From Lewinellaceae bacterium (lineage in GTDB: Bacteria; Bacteroidota; Bacteroidia; Chitinophagales; Saprospiraceae): 64,000 nucleotides of DNA. Each line of letters starts with the position of its first letter. Position 1 is the first letter of the stretch. Of this stretch, positions 7,797 to 17,389 are shown piece after piece. The stretch lies in NCBI GenBank assembly GCA_016710765.1, contig JADJUJ010000004.1, positions 62,001 to 126,000 of the forward strand. The letters are read 5' to 3'. Under the pieces are notes generated by a model, which was not told where the DNA came from, ran no database searches, and was given only the letters and a program-made list of their open reading frames with translations. Made by a program: the position numbers and the translations under genes.

Positions 7797-9269
7797 ATGA
7801 AACACATCTTTCTATACCTATTCCTACTGGTTTGCAGCATCACCGTATCTGCACAAAATGTTTCCGACGCCGTACGTTTCAGCAACCTTCAGCCGGGTGG
7901 CACCGCGCGCTTTCTTGGTGTAGGCGGCGCCTTCGGAGCCCTTGGCGCCGATTTTGGCGTGGTCAGTACCAACCCTGCCGGATTGGCCATGTTCCGCACC
8001 AATGAGATGATTTTTACCCCCGCACTGAATTTTCGGAAAACCGAAGCAACGATGAATGGCGCAGGCAACGAAGCCTGGACCGACACCAAAAGCAATTTCA
8101 ATTTCAACAATATTGGTCTCGTGTTTAATTCGGAGCCCCGTGCGGCGAAATGGACGAATTTCAACTTCGGCATTGGGTTCAACCGCCAGCAGAACTACAA
8201 CCAGAGCATTTACTACGAAGGGAATGCACCCGGATCCGTGCTGAACAATTGGTACGACGAGGCAGCCCAGACCATCAACGGCGGCGGCAGCGAAAACGAG
8301 CTGGATCCTTTTGGGGCTAAAATGGCCTATGATGCCAACGCTATTTATTTTCAGGATGGGGCAATTTCTTATGATTTTGGCGCCACACCGGATGCTGTCG
8401 TTCGCCGCAACCAAGGGCTTATCAGCACCGGCGGAATTAACGAAATGGCCTTTTCTTTCGCAGGAAACTACGATGAGAAACTCATGGTCGGCGCTACCAT
8501 CGGCGTACCTTTTGTCAACTACCGCCTCGATGGCACCTACGAGGAGTCGGATCCGGGTGATGCTGTGGATTACTTTGACAACCTCACCTACACCGAATAC
8601 CTGCGGACCAATGGCGTGGGCATTAACTTGAAAATGGGCGTCATATTTCGCCTGAGCCAAATGATCCGGCTTGGCGGCGCTTTCCACACCCCCACTTTCA
8701 TGAGCCTCACAGATAAATACAGCAACACCTTTTCCTACACGTATACCGACGGGAACGGCACTGCCAGCAACACCGGTTACTCCCCCGACGGCACCTCCGA
8801 TTACAAATTGCGAACCCCTTGGCGGGCCATCGCCAGCGGCGCTGTGGTGATCAATAAATTTGGCTTTGTCAGCGCCGATGTGGAATGGGTAGACTACAGC
8901 GCAAGCCGCTATAATTTCACCTCCGACATCAGCAACTCCTCTAACGAGCAGTACGAACGCGAAATCAACAACAGCATTCAACGCCAACTGAAGCAGAGCA
9001 TGAATGTGCGTATTGGTGGTGAACTGGCCGTAGATGCCTTCCGGTTCCGGGCTGGCGTAAACCTCTTGGGTAAACCTTACGAAGGCCAGACCGGGTTTAA
9101 TACCGCTTACACCGCCGGTGTCGGGCTTCGCTCAGAGTCATTTTACCTCGACCTGGGCTACCGCCGTACACTCAACAGTGGGACAGTTTCGCCATACAAT
9201 GGCGCTCCGCTCACCTCATTGGATACCAAAGCCAACGATTTTATGATGACGCTTGGGTTTAAATTTTAG
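7797..9269 (+). CDS. OmpP1/FadL-like outer membrane transport protein
   Basis: 490 residues from the ATG at 7797, which opens a signal peptide ending in VSAQ; the longer frame from 7695 has no sensible N-terminus. The mature start contains GGTARFLGVGGAFGALGAD and STNPAGLAMFR, the hallmark N-terminal hatch region of Bacteroidota members of this family. It is followed by alternating amphipathic strands and a terminal MMTLGFKF, ending in Phe as outer-membrane barrels do. Family members let hydrophobic compounds pass the outer membrane; the substrate here is unknown. Confidence 0.8.
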   Translation: MKHIFLYLFLLVCSITVSAQNVSDAVRFSNLQPGGTARFLGVGGAFGALGADFGVVSTNPAGLAMFRTNEMIFTPALNFRKTEATMNGAGNEAWTDTKSNFNFNNIGLVFNSEPRAAKWTNFNFGIGFNRQQNYNQSIYYEGNAPGSVLNNWYDEAAQTINGGGSENELDPFGAKMAYDANAIYFQDGAISYDFGATPDAVVRRNQGLISTGGINEMAFSFAGNYDEKLMVGATIGVPFVNYRLDGTYEESDPGDAVDYFDNLTYTEYLRTNGVGINLKMGVIFRLSQMIRLGGAFHTPTFMSLTDKYSNTFSYTYTDGNGTASNTGYSPDGTSDYKLRTPWRAIASGAVVINKFGFVSADVEWVDYSASRYNFTSDISNSSNEQYEREINNSIQRQLKQSMNVRIGGELAVDAFRFRAGVNLLGKPYEGQTGFNTAYTAGVGLRSESFYLDLGYRRTLNSGTVSPYNGAPLTSLDTKANDFMMTLGFKF

Positions 9270-9322
9270 AACAGTAGTGGAACGGTGGGAGAACCTATGG
9301 TATTTCGCCTAAGGTATAGTTA

Positions 9323-9359
9323 CAACGACCATAGCGGCATTTCGCCACTATGGTCGTTG
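9323..9359. terminator. Strong hairpin between convergent genes
   Basis: CAACGACCATAGCGG at 9323-9337 pairs with 9345-9359 with one mismatch across a 7-base loop. It lacks a good T-run but sits exactly between the 3' ends of the porin gene and the small membrane protein gene, so a bidirectional terminator role is likely. Confidence 0.5.
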
Positions 9360-9380
9360 CAATTTATGTTATAGCAAGTT

Positions 9381-9824
9381 TTAGCCCAATTTGCTTTTTA
9401 ATACACGGTTTTGCTTTTTTGCTTCTTCGTCCATATAAGCGCCAATTACTAGTCCGATCATCATTCCCAAAGCCACTCCAACACCCATTTTAAACACCGA
9501 CCCAAATGCAGCGCCAAATGCGACTCCTAGCGAAATGCCTATTCCAGTGTAATATCCTTCCGAAATCAAAGAAAAATTATCTCTCAAATATTTTTTAAGC
9601 TCATTCAATCTGTTCCTAAAGTATTTTATTCTGTTTTCAGGATTTGATTTTAAATCAAGCTCATCAAGTTTTTTTTCTATTGCCTGCAATTCTTCATGCG
9701 TAAAACGCCTTTCCTCCAAATTGGATATTAGCCCAATAAATCTTTCATAAATCTTGATTTCAGACTTTCTATCCGTCTCTATGCTTAGACGCTTGAAAAG
9801 GTCAGTGGCGGCATGTAATTTCAT
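9381..9824 (-). CDS. Small membrane protein with coiled N-terminal region and glycine-rich hairpin
   Basis: 147 residues, not assigned to a named family. Residues 1-90 are charged and helical (ERRFTHEELQAIEKKLDEL). Residues about 92-132 are a glycine-rich hydrophobic stretch (GIGISLGVAFGAAFGSVFK, then VGVALGMMIGLVIGAY) that could form two packed transmembrane helices or a glycine zipper. A charged tail follows. The gene is visibly more AT-rich than its neighbours. No functional clue comes from context. Confidence 0.65.
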   Translation of the reverse strand: MKLHAATDLFKRLSIETDRKSEIKIYERFIGLISNLEERRFTHEELQAIEKKLDELDLKSNPENRIKYFRNRLNELKKYLRDNFSLISEGYYTGIGISLGVAFGAAFGSVFKMGVGVALGMMIGLVIGAYMDEEAKKQNRVLKSKLG

Positions 9825-10070
9825 AATCAGCGTGATCTTTATTCGTTTAGTAAGAACCCATATTACTTTTGTTTTGGTTCAATACAGCGCCATATTCGAT
9901 GCGCTGGCTCAATTATTCGACGAAATATTGAACTTCCGCTAATTTGTAACTGATTTTGTTTGTGTCATGCTTGTACCATCACCATGGCTATAACAGTGCG
10001 TAAACCCAAATCTCATTAATGTTAAGCACCTTAGATCGGATAAAACAGATTTCACAAAGACCTGCCAGTT

Positions 10071-10098
10071 TTGCATATCCAAATATTTGTGATCTTTG
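10071..10098 (+). promoter_or_regulatory. Candidate promoter of rfbC
   Basis: TTG at 10071-10073, a 17-base spacer and GATCTTTG at 10091-10098 resemble the Bacteroidota -33 and -7 boxes, with one mismatch in the -7 box. The leader would be about 27 nt. The rest of the gap 9825-10127 shows nothing coding. Confidence 0.35.
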
Positions 10099-10127
10099 CG
10101 AAATCCTTCAACTGTCCAACAACTGTT

Positions 10128-10670
10128 ATGGCATTTCTCGACACTCCCATCCCCGGACTTTACGTATTCGAACCACGTGTTTTCCACGACGAGCGGGGCT
10201 ATTTTTATGAAAGCTACAACCGCCTGGCTTGGGAAGGAATCGGGGTGTATACCGATTTTGTACAGGACAACCAGTCGCGTTCCAGTGCCGGTGTGCTGCG
10301 CGGCCTGCACTACCAAACGGGCGACATGGCCCAGGCCAAACTGGTGCGCGTAATTGAAGGAGAGGTGCTGGATGTAGCCGTTGACCTGCGGGAAAACAGC
10401 CCCACCTTCGGCAAATGGTATAGCATCCGGCTCAGCGCTGAAAACAGACGGCAGATGCTGGTGCCGCGCGGTTTTGCCCATGGTTACCTCGTGCTTAGCG
10501 AAACCGCCGAGTTTTTTTACAAGTGCGACAACTACTATTCAAAACCGGCTGAAGGCGGCATCCGCTTCGACGACCCCACGCTGAACATTGATTGGGATTT
10601 CGACCTTTCCAGGGTAATTGTCTCTGAAAAAGACCTGAAATTGCCGTTTTTTGGCGACCATAAGCGGTAA
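10128..10670 (+). CDS. rfbC: dTDP-4-dehydrorhamnose 3,5-epimerase
   Basis: 180 residues from ATG 10128 (MAFLDTPIPGLYVFEPRVF), the family's usual length. It epimerises dTDP-4-keto-6-deoxyglucose at C3 and C5 in dTDP-L-rhamnose synthesis in the cytoplasm, feeding surface polysaccharide. The catalytic base His61 lies in LRGLHYQ, the acid Tyr131 in FFYKCDNYY, and the conserved VPRGFAHGY at 112-120. A longer frame from 10071 adds residues unlike the family. The other rml genes are not in this window. Confidence 0.93.
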   Translation: MAFLDTPIPGLYVFEPRVFHDERGYFYESYNRLAWEGIGVYTDFVQDNQSRSSAGVLRGLHYQTGDMAQAKLVRVIEGEVLDVAVDLRENSPTFGKWYSIRLSAENRRQMLVPRGFAHGYLVLSETAEFFYKCDNYYSKPAEGGIRFDDPTLNIDWDFDLSRVIVSEKDLKLPFFGDHKR

Positions 10671-10796
10671 ACATACTCCATGGCTATCATCTCTTACCAC
10701 TCGTTTTCACCTTGGGAACGCAGATCAATATTTGGGTTTTTATTAGGACGATAAACCAAATTACAGTCGGATTGTTTCGCCAACTATAGCATATTT

Positions 10797-10955
10797 AGCA
10801 ACGTGTCGGAAATAACTTTCCGGATTTGGGGTGCAGGTTTTGTGTGCTGACAAGACGTCAAAACAGGCGTGTAGTAAATTACATTACTGTTTTGGCAACG
10901 CAGGCAGCGCTCAAAAAGTGCCGCCAAACTGGAAAGTTATTTCCGACACGTTGCT
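10797..10955. repeat. Perfect 25-bp inverted repeat, MITE-like
   Basis: 10797-10821 is the exact reverse complement of 10931-10955. The arms continue imperfectly inward. A direct repeat TTTGGGTTTTTA occurs on both sides at 10731-10742 and 10966-10977, though not directly abutting. This element is the main content of the gap 10671-11091, in which I see no gene. Confidence 0.8.
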
Positions 10956-11091
10956 TAATTGGATGTTTGGGTTTTTAATTATTTTTACGAAAGAAACGCT
11001 CGTTTGGATGTAACATAGCATCACAAAACCCAACAACAGCAGTTTTTAAAATCGACGGGATACCTTCACCCTTGTCCAGCAAAACGATACC

Positions 11092-12828
11092 ATGAAAAAA
11101 ATCTACCCTTTACTCCTCGCTTTCTATCTTTTAAGCGCCTGCCTTCCCGCACAAACCAACATCCTCGCCACCAATACGATAGCAGAACAGGTAATGGTGG
11201 GCAATTTCAACCCGGCTGATTATGCCGCTTCGGTAGTGATCGACGATCCGCAGGCCATCGCTGCCGATTTACAGGTAGGTGTAAATCCCGACAGCCTGAA
11301 ATCGTACATTATCCGCTTGAGCCAGTTTGGAACCCGCAACACTGGCGCCGACACCGTCAGCAATACCACCGGGTATGGTGCCGCCCGGCGTTGGGCCTAC
11401 CAAAAATTTCAGGAGTTCAGCGCGCAAAACGAAGACCGGCTGGTATGCTCCTACCTCCAGTTCGACTTAGATGTATGTGGCATGGGGCAACACCGCAATG
11501 TGTTTGCCGTTTTGCCCGGCACCGATACCAGCAACCACGGCGTGGTGCTGATTGAAGGCCATATGGACAGCCGTTGCAATGTCCTTTGTGATGTTGATTG
11601 CCCTGCCGAAGGGGTGGAAGACAATGCCAGTGGCACCGCGCTGGTGATGGAACTTGCCCGCGTGATGGCAAAATATTCCTTCAAAAACACCATTGTGTTC
11701 GTAATTACAACCGGTGAAGAGCAGGGCCTGCTGGGTGCAGAGGCCTTTGCAGATTACATTCAGGAAAAAAACATTCCGCTTCGCGCTGTTCTCAACAACG
11801 ATGTAATTGGCGGTGTTATTTGTGGACAGTCCTCCTCCCCGCCATCCTGTCCGGGACTGAATATCATTGATTCTACCAGCGTGCGCTTGTTTTCCTTTGG
11901 TTCTTTCAACTCCAAACACAAGCAGCTGGCGCGTTACATTAAGCTGGAATACCAGGAAAACATTCTGCCCACGGCTACCGTTCCCATGCTGGTGCGCATC
12001 ATGAGCCCTGAAGACCGAACCGGACGCGGTGGCGATCATATCCCATTTCGCGAGCACAATTATCCTGCCATGCGCTTCACCGCTGCCAATGAACACGGCG
12101 ACGCCTCCAATGGTCCCGGCTATACCGATCGGCAACATACTTCCGATGATATACTGGGTATTGACACCGATGGCGACCAAATTATCGATTCCTTTTTTGT
12201 ACAGTTCCACTACCTGGCGCGCAACGCTGTGATCAATGGCAATGCCGCCGCTATGGCTGCCCGAAACGTACCTACACCGACAGATTTTACCGCGCAGCGC
12301 TCCGGCCCGCAGGTAACCGTTACCATTACCGACCCGCTGAACATCGGGGAGTATCGCGTGGCGGTGCGTGGATTGGCCAACGACTGGGATTCCGTTTACA
12401 CCATTTCCAATGGCCTGAGTGGCACTTTCCCTTGTGCTGCACTTGGTCCGGTGTACATTAGTATTGCCGGCGTCGACAATAGTGGTGTGGAAAGCCTTTT
12501 TTCGATTGAAAAACCCGCCATTACCTCCGGTACTGCTGATCCTGAGTCTCAAGGTGAAAACTTTGAATTGTACCAAAACCGACCCAACCCCTTTGATGAA
12601 GCTACCTGGATCAGCTTCCGGGTTCAGCAGGTGCCGCGCCATCAAAAGGCGGCAATCCTGATTTCAGACCAGCAGGGCAGGGTGATTCAGGAAATTCCAG
12701 TGCAATTGAAAGATGGCCTCAACGAAGTACTCTACACCCACGGCTACGGTGTGCGCGGTGCTTTCACCTACACACTGCTGATCGATGGCGTGGTAATTGG
12801 GAGCCGGCAGATGGTGTTTGCGGGGTAA
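11092..12828 (+). CDS. Secreted M28-family zinc peptidase with type IX sorting tail
   Basis: 578 residues with a signal peptide ending LPAQ. The M28 metal ligands are in order: His157 and Asp159 in EGHMDSR, Asp177 in GVEDNASG, the catalytic Glu209-Glu210 in TTGEEQG, Asp237 in NNDVIGG, and His322 in REHNYPAMRF. A fibronectin-III-like domain follows at about 395-470. The C-terminus (YQNRPNPF onward, about 80 residues) is a type A sorting domain of the type IX system, so the protein should be exported and processed by the PorU/PorV machinery encoded at 41.7-46.8 kb. The likely role is cleaving amino acids from extracellular peptides. Confidence 0.9.
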   Translation: MKKIYPLLLAFYLLSACLPAQTNILATNTIAEQVMVGNFNPADYAASVVIDDPQAIAADLQVGVNPDSLKSYIIRLSQFGTRNTGADTVSNTTGYGAARRWAYQKFQEFSAQNEDRLVCSYLQFDLDVCGMGQHRNVFAVLPGTDTSNHGVVLIEGHMDSRCNVLCDVDCPAEGVEDNASGTALVMELARVMAKYSFKNTIVFVITTGEEQGLLGAEAFADYIQEKNIPLRAVLNNDVIGGVICGQSSSPPSCPGLNIIDSTSVRLFSFGSFNSKHKQLARYIKLEYQENILPTATVPMLVRIMSPEDRTGRGGDHIPFREHNYPAMRFTAANEHGDASNGPGYTDRQHTSDDILGIDTDGDQIIDSFFVQFHYLARNAVINGNAAAMAARNVPTPTDFTAQRSGPQVTVTITDPLNIGEYRVAVRGLANDWDSVYTISNGLSGTFPCAALGPVYISIAGVDNSGVESLFSIEKPAITSGTADPESQGENFELYQNRPNPFDEATWISFRVQQVPRHQKAAILISDQQGRVIQEIPVQLKDGLNEVLYTHGYGVRGAFTYTLLIDGVVIGSRQMVFAG

Positions 12829-12835
12829 TTTTTGC

Positions 12836-12932
12836 TTTTAACCACACAGAGAACATAGATGTTTTCGGGTATAAAGTTTGCCCACATTTTATGTGCAAAC
12901 GCTCGATTCCTGTGTGTTCTGTGTGGTTAAAA
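12836..12932. repeat. Inverted repeat with nested hairpin between convergent genes
   Basis: The 14-bp arms TTTTAACCACACAG at 12836-12849 and their exact complement at 12919-12932 enclose a second stem (GTTTG..CACAT pairing with ATGTG..CAAAC). It lies between the 3' ends of the peptidase gene and hldD and may terminate both. The ACCACACAGAGAACA style is common as a dispersed repeat in many genomes. Confidence 0.7.
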
Positions 12933-12933
12933 A

Positions 12934-13913
12934 TTAAAAAGAAGCAGTTGCCAGGTATTTCCTTACATAGGCATCTATCCCCTCTTCCAGTCCATAAAAC
13001 GGTTTGTCGTACCCGGCAATTTCCCGCATTTTGGTCATATCAGCTCCGTAAAATACTGGTAGGTATCCCGAATGTCTGCTGGTGTATCTACAAAACTGAT
13101 GTTCGGCTCCAGGTCCATGGCGCGGAAAGTGGAAGCGGCCAGGTCGTAAAACGTACGGGCTTTGCCGGTACCCAGGTTGTAAATACCATTGGGCGGGCGT
13201 TTTTCAAGGAAATGCAGGAGTACATCAAGTACATCGTTGACGTAGATGAAATCGCGGCTTTGTTCTCCGTCCTTGTAATCGGGCCGGTGAGAGCGAAACA
13301 ATTTCATTCCTCCGGTAGCCCTGATTTGTTTTACGGTATGAAAAATTACCGAGGCCATACGGCCTTTGTGATATTCGTTCTGGCCATACACATTGAAAAA
13401 CTTAAACCCTGCCCAGGAAGGTGGCGCACCGGCTTTGCCTTCCGCCACAACCTGAAGTGCCCAAACATCGAAATCCTGTTTCGATTGTCCGTAAGGGTTC
13501 AGGGGTTTAAGTTGCGGTATCAGGGCGTGATCATCCTTGTAGCCTAGTTCGCCCAATCCATAAGTAGCCGCACTGCTGGCGTAATAAAAGGGAATTCCGT
13601 ACCCGCTGCAAATAATCCACAAAGCCTTGGAGTATTCCAGGTTTAAGGCATCAAAAATCGACACATCCATTTCAGTGGTATCCGTTCTTGCGCCAATATG
13701 CAGTACCGCGTCCACCTCGGCATGGTGGCGTTCGAGCCAGCGCACAAATTCATCGCGATGAACTTTCGAATGGTATTGCATCCCCTCCAGGTTCCGCATT
13801 TTGTCTGGTCGGCTGAATTCATCCACGACCAGAATGTCTTTGTATCCGGCTTCGTTGAGCCGTCCTACCATGCAGGAACCAATGAATCCTGCCGCGCCTG
13901 TTACAACGATCAT
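12934..13913 (-). CDS. hldD: ADP-L-glycero-D-manno-heptose 6-epimerase, apparent frameshift near the 3' end
   Basis: An SDR-family epimerase making ADP-L-glycero-heptose for the lipopolysaccharide core. The NAD-binding TGAAGFIGS is at residues 5-13, the catalytic Tyr141 and Lys145 are in NPYGQSK, and SRDFIYVNDV is typical. The frame as read stops at 13035 after YQYFTELI. Adding one G near 13044 restores EADMTKMREIAGYDKPFYG and so on to a stop at 12934, giving 326 residues, the family's length. The restored tail matches what I expect of the family, so the break is probably one lost base rather than a true pseudogene. Confidence 0.88.
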
Positions 13914-13976
13914 TTTTAATGGTTCATTTGTTGGTTTATCGATCCACTATAATTCATGGACCAACAAAGCAATCGA

Positions 13977-15269
13977 TTAAGCAATTCTTCTTACCTTCAG
14001 ATTAGCCATCAGGAATAAGCTGACGACAAAAAACACCGACAAGGCCATTACACTGTTGCGCATGCCGCCGGTAATTTGTTCCACAAATCCGAATACAAAG
14101 GTGCCAGCTACAGTGGAAACTTTATCCATGACATCGTAAAAACTGAAAAAAGAGGCGTTGTCTGGGGTATTTTCTGGGAGAAATTTGGCATAGGTACTCC
14201 GGGATAGTGCCTGAATACCACCCATTACGATACCTACACCCACCGCCAACAGGTAAAAATCCAAACCGGTTTGCACGAAATAACCGGCAATACAAATACC
14301 CGTCCATACAACCAGCTGTGCAACCAGTGAAAACTTGTTTCCCTTCCAATCAGACAATTTGGTGGAGATCCAGGCGCCGGCAATGGCAACTATCTGTAAA
14401 ATCAATATCAAAAAAATAAGTCCCTGAGCATCAAAATGCAGTTCCTTGGTAGCAAAAACAGAGGCCAGGAAAAGAATGGCATTCACCCCGGCATTGTAGC
14501 AGAAAAAAGCAATGAGAAAACGGAGCGCCTGGCTGTCTTTCCGAAGAATAATCCAGGCCTTTCGCACCTCCTGGTAGCCTTTACGCACCAGGTTCTCTTT
14601 GGTCACATGGTTCATGTCTTTTGGCAGGCGGCGCAGCGGAATCTGCGAAAATCCCAACCACCAGAGCCCTACCATGATAAAATCTGTTGGCACCGCTTTC
14701 AATCCGGTGGAAAATCCAAACCACTCAAACTTCATGATGACCACCAAGTTAACCACCAGCAGGATCACACTGCCGATGTATCCGTAAATAAATCCCTTGG
14801 CACTCACGTTGTCGTATTGGTCTTCGGTTGCTATTTCAGGTAAAAAGGCATTGTAAAATACAATTCCACCTGCAAAGCCAATGGTAGCCAGAATGAACCC
14901 CGTAACCCCGACCCAAAGGGTGTTCATGTTGGTAAAAAACATCAGCGAAATGCAGGCCAGTGCACCCAACATGGTAAAAAACCGGAGAAACATTTTTTTC
15001 CGCCCCCCAAAATCAGCAATCCCCGACAACAGGGGTGAAATGCAGGCAATGACCAAATATGCAAAGGAAATAGACCAGGCGTACAGGGTGCTGTCCGTCA
15101 TTCGGAGCCCAAATACATTGACCTGATCGGCTGTAATTTCCAGAAAATACCCCGGAAAAATAGCAACGGTGATGACCAGCGCATAAGCACTATTGGCCCA
15201 ATCGAAAAAAGCCCAACCAACGATGGTGCGCTTGTCGTTTTTTAGGGTTGCAGGAGCGACGTCAGACAA
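13977..15269 (-). CDS. UMF1/Atg22-like MFS transporter
   Basis: 430 residues, about 12 hydrophobic segments. The start IVGWAFFDWANSAYALVI is the signature opening of the UMF1 (Atg22-like) branch of the major facilitator superfamily, and SGIADFGGRKKMFLRFF is its loop 2-3 motif. In yeast the family exports amino acids from the vacuole; bacterial substrates are unknown. Its start lies 69 bp upstream of the aroA stop on the same strand, so the two may be co-transcribed (aroA first). Confidence 0.85.
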   Translation of the reverse strand: MSDVAPATLKNDKRTIVGWAFFDWANSAYALVITVAIFPGYFLEITADQVNVFGLRMTDSTLYAWSISFAYLVIACISPLLSGIADFGGRKKMFLRFFTMLGALACISLMFFTNMNTLWVGVTGFILATIGFAGGIVFYNAFLPEIATEDQYDNVSAKGFIYGYIGSVILLVVNLVVIMKFEWFGFSTGLKAVPTDFIMVGLWWLGFSQIPLRRLPKDMNHVTKENLVRKGYQEVRKAWIILRKDSQALRFLIAFFCYNAGVNAILFLASVFATKELHFDAQGLIFLILILQIVAIAGAWISTKLSDWKGNKFSLVAQLVVWTGICIAGYFVQTGLDFYLLAVGVGIVMGGIQALSRSTYAKFLPENTPDNASFFSFYDVMDKVSTVAGTFVFGFVEQITGGMRNSVMALSVFFVVSLFLMANLKVRRIA

Positions 15270-15338
15270 AGGGCAGAAGGTTTTGCAGATGGAAAATGAA
15301 GATCCAAGGTAATACCAATTTCCAGATCCACCTTTATT

Positions 15339-16598
15339 TTAGTGGGGGAAAGCCAAAAGGCTAAAACCCATAGCAGACAGGTGCTCCCAAAATTGTGGAT
15401 ACGATTTTTCCACCACCTTCGGGTGTTCCAGCTGCACCGGTGCCAGGAGCCCCAATGGGGCAAACGCCATGGCCATCCGATGGTCGCCGTAGGTCGAAAA
15501 TATGGGTTCGCTTTCCCATTTGGCCTTGCCCGTCAGCCGGTACGACCGTTCATAAGCGGGTGCCTCGGGGTTTTGGCATTCGAACGATACCCCAACTTTA
15601 GCAAGTTCCTGTTGCAGCGCTACAATCCGATCCGTTTCCTTGATCGACAGGGTTTCCAGGCCTGTAAATATGGCCTCCTGGCCCAGGCCTGCACACAGCA
15701 CAGCGATGGACTGTGCAATGTCGGGACAATCCCGAAAATGCAACGCCAATACTGCATCCGTCGAGGATCGTCCATTTTTTGCTTTGATCAATTGAATGCC
15801 CTGCGCTACAAATCGGGTTTCAATACCAAAATGCTGGCCCATCGTTGCCAGCACAGCATCTCCTTGTAGGCTTTCGGGAAACAATCCGTGCAGGGTAATG
15901 TCGGCTTCTGTTGCCAGGCCAACCATGCTGTACCAGTAAGATGCAGCCGACCAGTCGGCCTCCACCTGCAATTTCCGGGGGGTATAGCCATCAGGGGCGA
16001 CGCTGACCGACGCTCCTTCCCAGGCAACTTGGGCGCCGAAGTATTGCATCAAACGGACGGTCATGTCGAGATAAGGCCGGGAAACCAATCGCCCTTGCGG
16101 TTCAAGGAGCAACCCTTCTTCAAAATAAGGCGCCACCATCAGCAGGGCCGATAAAAACTGGCTGCTGATGCCCGAATCAATGGAAACCCGTCCGCCCCGA
16201 ATGGGTGCATCGCCAATCTGGAGCGGCGGATAATTTTCCCTTCCCAAAAATTGAATGTCGGCGCCCAGTTCGTGCAAGGCTGTTACCAGCGCACCAACTG
16301 GTCGTTCCTGCATCCGATGTGAGCCGGTGAGCGTTTGCGTGCCAGGCTGCAAGCACAAGTACGCTGTCATAAACCGGAAAACAGTCCCGGCATCTCCGGC
16401 ATCGTATACCTGCCGCTGCGAACCATCGAACATGCCCAACAAGGTTTGCGTGTCCTTGGAGCCTGAAACGGCGCTCAACCAATCAAGGGGTTGCGCACCA
16501 GCAAGGGCCAGCATAACAATGGCCCTGTTGCTGATGCTTTTGGAACCATCCAGGGTAAGGACACCTTGCAGGTCAGCAGATTTTTTTGAAACTTGCAT
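15339..16598 (-). CDS. aroA: 3-phosphoshikimate 1-carboxyvinyltransferase (EPSP synthase)
   Basis: 419 residues from ATG 16598 (MQVSKKSADLQGVLTLDGSK). It joins phosphoenolpyruvate to shikimate-3-phosphate in aromatic amino acid synthesis. The substrate-binding GSKSISNR is at residues 18-25, the phosphoenolpyruvate loop appears as AGDAGTVFRF at 67-76, and KETDRI and YGDHRMAMAFA occur in the C-terminal half. AGDAGT in place of the usual GNAGT is frequent in Bacteroidota (established knowledge). A -7-like box TACCTTTG (complement of 16603-16610) lies only five bases before this ATG, which would make the message almost leaderless. A longer frame starts at 16658. Confidence 0.94.
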   Translation of the reverse strand: MQVSKKSADLQGVLTLDGSKSISNRAIVMLALAGAQPLDWLSAVSGSKDTQTLLGMFDGSQRQVYDAGDAGTVFRFMTAYLCLQPGTQTLTGSHRMQERPVGALVTALHELGADIQFLGRENYPPLQIGDAPIRGGRVSIDSGISSQFLSALLMVAPYFEEGLLLEPQGRLVSRPYLDMTVRLMQYFGAQVAWEGASVSVAPDGYTPRKLQVEADWSAASYWYSMVGLATEADITLHGLFPESLQGDAVLATMGQHFGIETRFVAQGIQLIKAKNGRSSTDAVLALHFRDCPDIAQSIAVLCAGLGQEAIFTGLETLSIKETDRIVALQQELAKVGVSFECQNPEAPAYERSYRLTGKAKWESEPIFSTYGDHRMAMAFAPLGLLAPVQLEHPKVVEKSYPQFWEHLSAMGFSLLAFPH

Positions 16599-16689
16599 GC
16601 GGCAAAGGTAGGATGAAAGGCTATTATTTGCCGGTAAATAATACGAACAGGCGAACAACGACAGCGTTTAACCCCAGAACAAAGTACCC

Positions 16690-17370
16690 ATGCAGGCTTC
16701 TGAAATCATTCAATTCACACGCAATCTTCGCATCCCCGATCTGGCGCTGCCGGAGGGTATTGAATGGCTTTTCCCCTACGATCAGCCCGGCACGCTCGAG
16801 GCCTTAAGTGCCTTTTATGAAAAATATTACCAACAGCCCGGCGACAGAACCTTCCTGTTTGGCATCAATCCCGGTCGTTTTGGCGCTGGCATCACAGGTG
16901 TACCCTTTACCGATCCGATCAGGCTGGACCAGGAATGTGGCATCAGCAATCCGTTTCAAAAAAAGCCTGAACTTTCTTCCATATTCGTTTGGGAATTCAT
17001 CAATGATTACGGCGGGCCTGACCTTTTTTGTCAAAATTTTTACATCACCTCGCTTTGCCCACTGGGGTTTGTAAAAGATGGCAAAAACATCAATTACTAC
17101 GATGACCGCCAACTGGAGAAAACCGTCAGCCCCTACATCATCTGGAACCTGGAAACCCAACTGGCCATGGGCGCCCGGCGCGACCGGGCCATCTGTATTG
17201 GAGAAGGGCAGAACTTCAAGTTTTTCCAGAAAATAAATGCTGAACACGGTTTTTTCGACACCATTATCCCGCTCCCGCACCCCCGATGGGTGATGCAGTA
17301 CCGGCGAAAACGAATGCAGGAGTTTTCTGATCTGTACGTAAGCGCGCTAAAAGCCGCGTTGGGCCAATAA
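16690..17370 (+). CDS. SMUG2-type DNA glycosylase family protein
   Basis: 226 residues in the uracil-DNA glycosylase superfamily. The catalytic water loop is seen as GINPGRFGAGITGVPFTDP at 58-76, and the DNA-intercalating loop as PLPHPRWVMQYR at about 194-205. This combination is that of the SMUG2 branch, which excises deaminated bases (uracil, possibly xanthine) at the start of base excision repair. Transcribed divergently from aroA with about 90 bp between. Confidence 0.85.
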   Translation: MQASEIIQFTRNLRIPDLALPEGIEWLFPYDQPGTLEALSAFYEKYYQQPGDRTFLFGINPGRFGAGITGVPFTDPIRLDQECGISNPFQKKPELSSIFVWEFINDYGGPDLFCQNFYITSLCPLGFVKDGKNINYYDDRQLEKTVSPYIIWNLETQLAMGARRDRAICIGEGQNFKFFQKINAEHGFFDTIIPLPHPRWVMQYRRKRMQEFSDLYVSALKAALGQ

Positions 17371-17389
17371 CCAATTTCTTCCCTGCAGC

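Noticed and set aside
7824..8987. 387-codon minus-strand frame opposite the FadL-like gene
   Set aside because: A Val/Gly-rich shadow; the plus strand has a clear signal peptide and family motifs.
11467..12645. 392-codon minus-strand frame opposite the M28 peptidase
   Set aside because: The plus strand has all metal ligands, a signal peptide and a sorting tail; the minus frame shows nothing.
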